Below, one piece after another: positions 5,533 to 9,972 of a stretch of DNA of 9,972 nucleotides (positions within the stretch are counted from its first letter, which is position 1; the number at the start of each line of letters is the position of its first letter). This DNA is from an uncultured bacterium. GTDB taxonomy: Bacteria > Cyanobacteriota > Vampirovibrionia > Gastranaerophilales > Gastranaerophilaceae. The position numbers and the translations under genes are program-made. The stretch is taken from the NCBI GenBank assembly GCA_900554095.1, contig USGC01000053.1, positions 1-9,972 on the forward strand, read 5' to 3'. The notes beneath the pieces were generated by a model. The model worked only from the letters and a program-made list of their open reading frames with translations, had not been told where the DNA came from and made no database searches.

Positions 5533-6588
5533 TTATTTTCTTCCTGTCTTGTTTACAAATTCCACATCATCTACGCGAAGCGCAAAGTATGGGAGTTTTT
5601 TGCCGCCCTCCTGCAAGAACAACACGAACGTATCGTCCAGATAGAATTTACGAGGCTGAGGCTTTTCAAAAACCGGCATTGCAGACATTACAGTTGCAAT
5701 TGCGGCTTCGCTTTTGAGTTTTACTCCCTCGTTATCCATTTTGAAATCAACCGTTTGCAATGCGTCTGATATCATCATTTTTGTATTTTTAATAGGTTTG
5801 TTGCAGAGCTGCGGGTATGATTGTTCTTTAAAAAGGCTTAGGTTAGGAACTTTCAGAACGTCTTTTTCGTTAAACGCACGGAACCCTGTATAGCCTGCTT
5901 TTTTCATGTTCATATCACTGTAAAGCTTGTCAAACGGCTTGTCATCAGAGGTTCGGTACAAATAAAGGATATCATCGGTTTGTGTGTTAATTGAAATCGC
6001 AAAGTCGTCTACAGAGTTGTAAAACAAGACGTGCACGGTTTTATCAAGTATTTCGTCTGAATTCTTGTCAATGCCGAAATACTCTACTTTAGCGCGAGAG
6101 TTACCAAATCTTCCCGGTTTAAGCTTATCAAAAGCTGTTATAAATTTGAAATCCTTTTTCAGCATCGCATAAACCAGGTATTTTTCAGGCCCCGGGTTCC
6201 AGTCAAGAGAGTTTAAAATATCGCTTGTCTCGTTAAATTTTTCTTTAATACCGGTTTCAATTTGAGTTTTCAATTCCGGAGAAATCACGCCATATGCTTT
6301 ATAATATGAGTTTTCATTAAGCATTTCCGCTTTGAATTTTTGTTTATTTAATTGTTTAGCAAGCGGGGATTTTTCGTTTTCAAACACCACCGGGCCTTTT
6401 ACTATGTAATCCATCAAATCATTCCATACAAGCTGAAATGTACCAACCCAAACTCTGTTTTGCTGTTCTGTTTTGTAATTCATCACAGGCACAAGTTCAA
6501 GGGTATCATTGCCTTTTTTACCGCCAAATGCAAACGCGCAAGAGCCCGCAAGTAGCATTATTGCTGCAACTGCTAGTAGTTTTTTCAT
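5533..6588 (-). CDS. Secreted serpin-like protein
   Basis: A 351-residue exported protein: signal peptide MKKLLAVAAIMLLAGSCAFA with a probable signal peptidase I site at AFA^F (residue 20/21). The Cys17 context AGSC lacks the usual L/V/I of a lipobox. The mature protein is close to serpin length. Its C-terminal part resembles a serpin: a hydrophobic lead, then DFKMDNEGVKLKSEAAIATVM (281-301) like the hinge E-G-T-E-A-A-A-A-T, a reactive-loop-like stretch 302-313, then FYLDDTFVLFLQEGG and YFALRVDDVEFV (315-345) like the final serpin strands. The hinge is longer and more charged than in classic inhibitors, so inhibition of proteases is uncertain. The ATG at 6588 follows AAAGGAG, which overlaps the stop of the gene before. 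Last gene of the operon. Serpin assignment is by eye, moderate confidence. Confidence 0.55.
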   Translation of the reverse strand: MKKLLAVAAIMLLAGSCAFAFGGKKGNDTLELVPVMNYKTEQQNRVWVGTFQLVWNDLMDYIVKGPVVFENEKSPLAKQLNKQKFKAEMLNENSYYKAYGVISPELKTQIETGIKEKFNETSDILNSLDWNPGPEKYLVYAMLKKDFKFITAFDKLKPGRFGNSRAKVEYFGIDKNSDEILDKTVHVLFYNSVDDFAISINTQTDDILYLYRTSDDKPFDKLYSDMNMKKAGYTGFRAFNEKDVLKVPNLSLFKEQSYPQLCNKPIKNTKMMISDALQTVDFKMDNEGVKLKSEAAIATVMSAMPVFEKPQPRKFYLDDTFVLFLQEGGKKLPYFALRVDDVEFVNKTGRK

Positions 6589-6598
6589 AATCTCTCCT

Positions 6599-6961
6599 TT
6601 ACTCTATATTTAAAAACCTCAAAAAGCTTTTAACAAAACCGCGTGAATTCTTTGCATGCGGAATGTCTGCTTCTTTGTAGTATTTTTCGTAATTTCTGAT
6701 AATATTATCCGGCAAATCTTCTCCATTTGCAAGAATACTATAAATTAATTCAAGATATTCATCTTGTTCTTCTTTGTACAAAATGTCGCGTTTTCGCAAA
6801 TCCTCGTCGGCTTCAAAGTGAACAAGCGCATGGAAAGCCGCCTGAACACTTTTGTCATCGCTATCCGGCGGAAAGTTCAAAAGCGCCTCGCGCACAGGGA
6901 TATACCCGAGAAGTGATTTCTTCACAAGTTCTGAGACCAGAAGCTTCTCTTCTTTTGTCAT
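6599..6961 (-). CDS. Hypothetical helical protein coupled to repressor
   Basis: A 120-residue protein, MTKEEKLLVSELVKKSLLGY to SFLRFLNIE, with no signal peptide or membrane segment, rich in charged residues and probably all helical. I do not recognise the family. I place the start at 6961, where the ATG shares a base with the repressor's stop (TAATG), a classic coupled restart; an in-frame ATG at 6982 would add seven residues and overlap the repressor by 22 bases, with no better ribosome site. Its stop (6599-6601) lies within the ribosome site of the serpin-like gene. Tight packing suggests it works with one or both neighbours, for example as a regulator partner; that is inference only. Confidence 0.75.
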   Translation of the reverse strand: MTKEEKLLVSELVKKSLLGYIPVREALLNFPPDSDDKSVQAAFHALVHFEADEDLRKRDILYKEEQDEYLELIYSILANGEDLPDNIIRNYEKYYKEADIPHAKNSRGFVKSFLRFLNIE

Positions 6962-7302
6962 TACACCAATAATCCGCTGCATTCATTTTCAATAAAACGC
7001 AGCATTTTTGCATAATCTCCGTCAAAATATCTTTCAACCGCAATATCAAGCGCTTCCTGAGCCATTTCGCGCTTGCTCATTGCTGCACGGTAAAAGAATT
7101 TTTTCCCCACTTTATATCTGACAAGAATGCTTTTTACGGTCAATCTGTCCATTACTGTTTTAATTGTGGTGTAAGCACGCTCAACGCCATTAGACGCTAA
7201 GTCGTCTACCACATCTTGTATTGATATGTCTTTATCTTCACTTTCTGAAGTTAAATCCCATATTGAATTTAAAATATCAATTTCGAGTTTTCCGCAAGTC
7301 AT
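6961..7302 (-). CDS. BlaI/MecI/CopY-family transcriptional repressor
   Basis: A 113-residue winged-helix protein. The pattern LEIDILNSIWDL (6-17), SIQDVVDDL (27-35), AYTTIKTVMDRLTVK (43-57, recognition helix), then the wing VRYKVGKKFFYRAAMSKREM (61-80) matches the BlaI/MecI family. The rest (81-113) would be the dimerisation helices. In the classic system BlaI is cleaved when a membrane metalloprotease (BlaR1/MecR1, M56) senses a signal; no such gene is in this window. GAGG lies five bases before the ATG at 7302. It sits third from the operon's end, 69 bases after the VirB10-like gene, and may bind the repeats at 7320-7348. Its target is probably this operon (inference). Confidence 0.88.
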   Translation of the reverse strand: MTCGKLEIDILNSIWDLTSESEDKDISIQDVVDDLASNGVERAYTTIKTVMDRLTVKSILVRYKVGKKFFYRAAMSKREMAQEALDIAVERYFDGDYAKMLRFIENECSGLLV

Positions 7303-7319
7303 TTTTGCCTCACTTTTCT

Positions 7320-7348
7320 TTACTAACTACTTATTACTAACAGCGTAA
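7320..7348. promoter_or_regulatory. Candidate repressor operator
   Basis: TTACTAAC occurs at 7320-7327 and 7334-7341, a 14-base spacing, and TTAC/GTAA at 7334-7337 and 7345-7348 form a dyad. The site is just upstream of the BlaI-type gene. It does not match the TACA..TGTA consensus exactly. A promoter here is not clear. Confidence 0.3.
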
Positions 7349-7371
7349 CACAAATTATTTATTTTTACAAG

Positions 7372-8520
7372 CTATATATCAAACAAATCTTCTTCTTTTT
7401 TAAAATTTGTTTTTTTAGAACGCGCCCGAAGGTTTTTCTTCTTTGATTTTTCAGGAACGTTTTTGTAAGCATTGTCAAGGGAGATTTTTGAAACAGCCTT
7501 GCCGTTGCGCCTATCGTAGAATGTCAGCCAGAATTTGCGGTTAATATTATCAACTGCAAAGGAAATTCGTCCAACTGTTCTGTCGCCCGGGTTAATTTGT
7601 TTAAACATCATCTTTGTATCGCCAAAAATTGACGGTCTGAAAACAGAATTATAATCATTTACAAGCGCCAAATCAAGCCCGGAAAAAGCTTTGTCTGACA
7701 TATTAGAAATCATCACGGTAATTGTTATTGTATTCAGTTCTCCAAAAGGATCTTCTTCATGCCGGATGTCGCTGATTGAAATGTCAAGCCCGGGGTAAAA
7801 AAGTTCATGCTGCATAAGAGCCTTATCTTTGTATACAGGCAGAGGAACTGTTGTATTGATTTTAACTTTAATTTCATCGCCCGGCGCAATTAAAACCTCA
7901 TTTCCTTTGCGCATAAGCGCCATGCCAAGTCCAATTGCACCGCCTACAGCGGCACCGCCTGCGATAGTATAGCCTTGTGAAGCAATAGCAGCCTCAAGTC
8001 CAAGCCAATTAAGTGCTAAAAAGCCGCCAACAGCACCGCCTGCAACAGTATAACCCACATCTTGCGCCACAATTTTGGTAGTCTCAACCATTGGGTGAAG
8101 TTTTGTTGACATTTTGCCTTCAATAGGAATTTCGCGGCCGTCAGGGGTAATAAGATAATCAAAGTCCAGTGCCATCCAGGCAGAACGCCCCAGACGCTTT
8201 GCATCGCTAGATTGCGTAATCTTACCATGCGCAATTGTACCTTTTGGAATAATCACGCCTTTATCGCCGGAAACGTCGTTTACAACTTCAGCAAAAAATT
8301 CATCACCTTCCATGTTTATACTGCCGTCAAGAACCTGCGATACTGTCATATGTATAACGTCTTTGCGCTCAAGATGCTCAACTTCTCCGGTAAAAAGATC
8401 TTTTTCCAGTTCTTTATACTGTTCGCTTTTTTCAGCATGTCCCTCAAACACCGGAGCCGCCATCACAGCCGGGTTTAACAAAAAAACAGATAATAAAAGT
8501 AATGCAATTCGTTTTTTCAT
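7372..8520 (-). CDS. Exported VirB10-like protein with glycine zippers
   Basis: A 382-residue protein with signal peptide MKKRIALLLLSVFLLNPAVMAA. Residues 58-140 (VSQVLDGSI, VIIPKGTIAHGKIT, RLGRSAWMALDFDYLITPDGREIPI) resemble the beta-rich VirB10/TrbI C-terminal type domain seen in many envelope proteins. A Gly/Ala-rich hydrophobic hairpin follows (156-204, GYTVAGGAVGG and GYTIAGGAAVGGAIG), typical of glycine-zipper membrane-inserting segments, then VLIAPGDEIKVKI (209-221). The later part (240-350) is beta-rich and unassigned; the C-terminus has a Lys/Arg-rich tail (358-376). The start is the ATG at 8520; the frame runs to a TTG at 8535, but that lies in the promoter. There is no ribosome site, so the mRNA is probably leaderless. 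First gene of the operon; not enough for a conjugation system. Confidence 0.7.
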   Translation of the reverse strand: MKKRIALLLLSVFLLNPAVMAAPVFEGHAEKSEQYKELEKDLFTGEVEHLERKDVIHMTVSQVLDGSINMEGDEFFAEVVNDVSGDKGVIIPKGTIAHGKITQSSDAKRLGRSAWMALDFDYLITPDGREIPIEGKMSTKLHPMVETTKIVAQDVGYTVAGGAVGGFLALNWLGLEAAIASQGYTIAGGAAVGGAIGLGMALMRKGNEVLIAPGDEIKVKINTTVPLPVYKDKALMQHELFYPGLDISISDIRHEEDPFGELNTITITVMISNMSDKAFSGLDLALVNDYNSVFRPSIFGDTKMMFKQINPGDRTVGRISFAVDNINRKFWLTFYDRRNGKAVSKISLDNAYKNVPEKSKKKNLRARSKKTNFKKEEDLFDI

Positions 8521-8526
8521 AATTTT

Positions 8527-8554
8527 ATTATACAACCTATTACAATTTTGACAA
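8527..8554 (-). promoter_or_regulatory. Operon promoter, predicted leaderless start
   Basis: Minus strand: TTGTCA, 16-base spacer, TATAAT, then six bases (AAAATT) and the ATG at 8520. This is the same -10 to ATG geometry as radA. Confidence 0.7.
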
Positions 8555-8568
8555 ATTTATGTTAAAAT
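8540..8568 (+). promoter_or_regulatory. Candidate divergent promoter for 8604 gene
   Basis: An extended -10, TGTTAAAAT (8560-8568), has a weak -35 TTACAA (8540-8545) at 17 bases. A perfect TTGACA (8548-8553) overlaps the minus-strand -35 but has no -10 box at the right distance. Confidence 0.3.
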
Positions 8569-8603
8569 AAAACAAAATATTAAGATAATATAGGAGTTTA
8601 TGT

Positions 8604-8912
8604 ATGAAATTTAAACGCTGGTATGATGTCGACGTAACAATGAGTAGAGCCGTTTCCTTGTGGGAAGGTGCTGAAGAAAATTTACAGACTGTTTGTGCGG
8701 ATTATGTAATTGACAAACTTAAGGACATGGATTTTGAAATGTCGCTTGATGAGCAATACAATTACATAATGCGCCGCTGGTATGACAAAAACATCAGGGT
8801 TTCACACGCAATGGAGTACTTGAAGCACGCGCCTGAGGAAATTCAACGCCAGCTTGCGCTTGATATTATTGAATACATTGAACAGAATAGCGATGAAAAT
8901 TCTATTTCTTAG
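8604..8912 (+). CDS. Hypothetical protein, two tandem repeats
   Basis: A 102-residue soluble protein preceded by AGGAG seven bases before the ATG. It consists of two copies of one unit 53 residues apart: R5-WYDVDVTMSRAVSLWEGAEE to L39, and R58-WYDKNIRVSHAMEYLKHAPEE to I92. The shared pattern is RWYD-x-(D/N)-(V/I)-x-(M/V)-S-(R/H)-A, then a helix with A-x-E-E. A short linker (40-57) joins them and the tail is acidic. Each unit is probably a helical hairpin, perhaps a protein-binding module. I do not recognise the family. It is divergent from the repressor/serpin-like operon and shares its promoter region, but nothing else ties it to it. Confidence 0.8.
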   Translation: MKFKRWYDVDVTMSRAVSLWEGAEENLQTVCADYVIDKLKDMDFEMSLDEQYNYIMRRWYDKNIRVSHAMEYLKHAPEEIQRQLALDIIEYIEQNSDENSIS

Positions 8913-8927
8913 TTTTTCTTAATAAAT

Positions 8928-8957
8928 TAGACATGACTTTTAGAAATATTGTTTAAT
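8928..8957 (+). promoter_or_regulatory. Candidate promoter of the 8965 gene
   Basis: TAGACA (8928-8933), 18-base spacer, TTTAAT (8952-8957), then seven bases to the ATG at 8965, which has no ribosome site. This would give a leaderless or nearly leaderless mRNA. Confidence 0.4.
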
Positions 8958-8964
8958 TGTAATT

Positions 8965-9309
8965 ATGAGTGATGAAATCAACCGTAAAGTAACAAATATT
9001 TTTTCAAGACATAATAAAGAACTTCCTCCGGTTACTAATGAGAAAGTAAAATTTTATGCCGGATTTAATTATGTTAAACTCAACAAAGATCACAATGGAA
9101 ATAAATTTAATCCAGAGCATCTTAAGCAATATGCACAAAGCTGCCATTACATTGTCAGGGTAATGAAAGAACATAACGGTGAAACAGCTCTTTACAACTA
9201 CGACGTACCAAACGGTGATTTATTTAAATTTCTTAAATCATTTGAAGATAACACACTAGACGGCACAATCATCGAAATTGATAAATATTTCCCTGATGAT
9301 TTGGCCTGA
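8965..9309 (+). CDS. Hypothetical protein
   Basis: A 114-residue soluble protein beginning MSDEINRKVTNIFSRHNKEL and ending with an acidic YFPDDLA. It has no signal peptide or membrane helix and mixes short beta-like stretches (VKFYAGFNYVKL, HYIVRVMKE, GTIIEIDKYF) with charged loops, suggesting a small alpha/beta fold. One cysteine only. I do not recognise it. It lacks a ribosome site; see the candidate promoter at 8928-8957. The radical SAM gene starts 19 bases after its stop in the same direction, so the two are probably cotranscribed. Confidence 0.75.
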   Translation: MSDEINRKVTNIFSRHNKELPPVTNEKVKFYAGFNYVKLNKDHNGNKFNPEHLKQYAQSCHYIVRVMKEHNGETALYNYDVPNGDLFKFLKSFEDNTLDGTIIEIDKYFPDDLA

Positions 9310-9328
9310 TTAAATAGCGGAAAATATT

Positions 9329-9972
9329 ATGAATTGTTTTTTTAGAAAATATCACGAAAGTTTATATAATTGTACAAAACCTTACCAGTATGTTGGCGGA
9401 GAATTTCTCTCTTACAACAAACCTTTTGACAAGGCCAGCCTTCGTTTTGCGTTTGCATTTCCGGATAAATACGAAATAGGCATAAGCAATTTAGGTTTAA
9501 GAGTTTTGTACGAGCAGGTAAACAAACAGCAAGGATTTATGGCAGACAGAGTTTATGCGCCGGAAGCAGATTTTAAACCAGAACCGCTTTACGCGCTTGA
9601 AAGCAAACGCCCGATAAAAGATTTTGACGCTGTTGGTTTTTCAATCCAATATGAACTTGCGTATCCGACGATTTTGAAAATGCTTGAGATGGCCGGAATT
9701 CCATATAAAAATTCAGAAAGAAGCGACGATGACCCGATTATTCTTGCAGGCGGGCCTTGCGCTTACAATCCTTTGCCGGTGGCTGATTTCATTGACGGAT
9801 TTTTGGTTGGCGACGGCGAAGACAGTATTCTGGAAGTTTGTGAAGTATTGGTGGCAACAAAAGGCTTACCGCGTGCAGAAAGGGTTAAGAAACTTTCTGA
9901 AATAGAAGGCGTCTGGTGTCCGGATTACTCTAAAAACGTAACAAAACGCATCGCGCAATTAAAATACGAAAC
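9329..9972 (+). CDS. B12-binding radical SAM protein (TIGR03960), 3' cut
   Basis: The first 214 residues, running off the window. The order of motifs fits the TIGR03960/YgiQ-like family: KPYQYVGGEF (17-26), FAFPDKYEIGISNLGLRVLYE (42-62), RVYAPEADF (74-82), ESKRPIKDFDAVGFSIQYELAYPTIL (91-116), AGGPCAYNP (140-148) and DFIDGFLVGDGED (153-165). This is the N-terminal cobalamin-binding-like region; the CxxxCxxC cluster that would hold the 4Fe-4S and SAM lies beyond the end and cannot be checked. In many genomes this gene is fused or next to a DUF2344 protein, which would be downstream. The ATG at 9329 has only a weak GCGGA eight bases upstream; the next gene upstream ends 19 bases before. Substrate of the family is not established. 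Confidence 0.9.
   Translation, partial: MNCFFRKYHESLYNCTKPYQYVGGEFLSYNKPFDKASLRFAFAFPDKYEIGISNLGLRVLYEQVNKQQGFMADRVYAPEADFKPEPLYALESKRPIKDFDAVGFSIQYELAYPTILKMLEMAGIPYKNSERSDDDPIILAGGPCAYNPLPVADFIDGFLVGDGEDSILEVCEVLVATKGLPRAERVKKLSEIEGVWCPDYSKNVTKRIAQLKYE

Noticed and set aside
6961..6982. ATG at 6982 as start of the small helical protein
   Set aside because: It would overlap the repressor by 22 bases; the TAATG at 6961 is a more usual coupled start. Not excluded.
7372..8520. Conjugation or type IV secretion system
   Set aside because: Only a VirB10-like domain is present, with no ATPase, relaxase or other Vir/Trb gene nearby.
9684..9905. Plus-strand frame inside the radical SAM gene
   Set aside because: Out of frame with a clearly conserved protein and no start signals.
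1..9972. CRISPR arrays, tRNA, rRNA, transposase or phage structural genes
   Set aside because: None found on reading: no spaced direct-repeat array, no tRNA-like cloverleaf noticed, no transposase motif in any frame.

Overview
The window looks like a contig from a gut, non-photosynthetic cyanobacterial relative (Vampirovibrionia/Melainabacteria, Gastranaerophilales-like). This is an inference from four things: AT-rich DNA, two type IV prepilins with the N-terminus FTLAEVLITLGIIGIVAA and the C-terminal motif WE(I/F)KDDYP, a GAPDH resembling cyanobacterial Gap2 in its central and C-terminal parts, and RadA plus a TIGR03960-type B12-binding radical SAM protein. Both window ends cut genes: a prepilin at the left, which begins at a run of nine G, and the radical SAM protein at the right.

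Layout. 1-731 (+) is the truncated prepilin. 800-1003 (-) is a small DUF378 membrane protein. 1159-2169 (-) is gap, and 2278-3018 (-) is a second prepilin whose leader carries a 29-bp perfect inverted copy of its own coding sequence. 3019-3637 holds one likely small gene (3174-3329, +) with its terminator, and a short reading frame (3433-3635, +) that needs a -1 frameshift. 3638-5005 (-) is radA. 5006-5532 has no convincing gene; it holds a mosaic of inverted repeats that looks like a MITE-type or intergenic repeat element, plus a terminator.

8520 to 5533 (-) reads as one probable four-gene unit: a secreted VirB10-like/glycine-zipper protein, a BlaI/MecI-type repressor, a small helical protein of unknown role (TAATG-coupled to the repressor), and a secreted serpin-like protein whose ribosome site overlaps the preceding stop. 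A hairpin at 5505-5523 closes it. On the other side of a divergent promoter region, 8604-8912 (+) encodes an unknown protein built from two copies of a ~35-residue repeat. It is followed by 8965-9309 (+, unknown) and the start of the radical SAM gene (9329 to the end).

Two themes stand out. First, translation starts fall into two groups: several genes have strong AGGAGG-type sites, while radA, the VirB10-like gene and perhaps 8965 have consensus promoters only 6-7 nt from the ATG and no ribosome site, as expected for leaderless mRNAs. Second, both prepilin genes carry poly-G tracts in the leader-coding sequence, and the second also has the large hairpin and an 8-bp tandem repeat in its 5' UTR, all plausible switches for pilin expression. 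The repressor/serpin-like operon without an adjacent BlaR1 sensor is the best candidate for an undescribed system.
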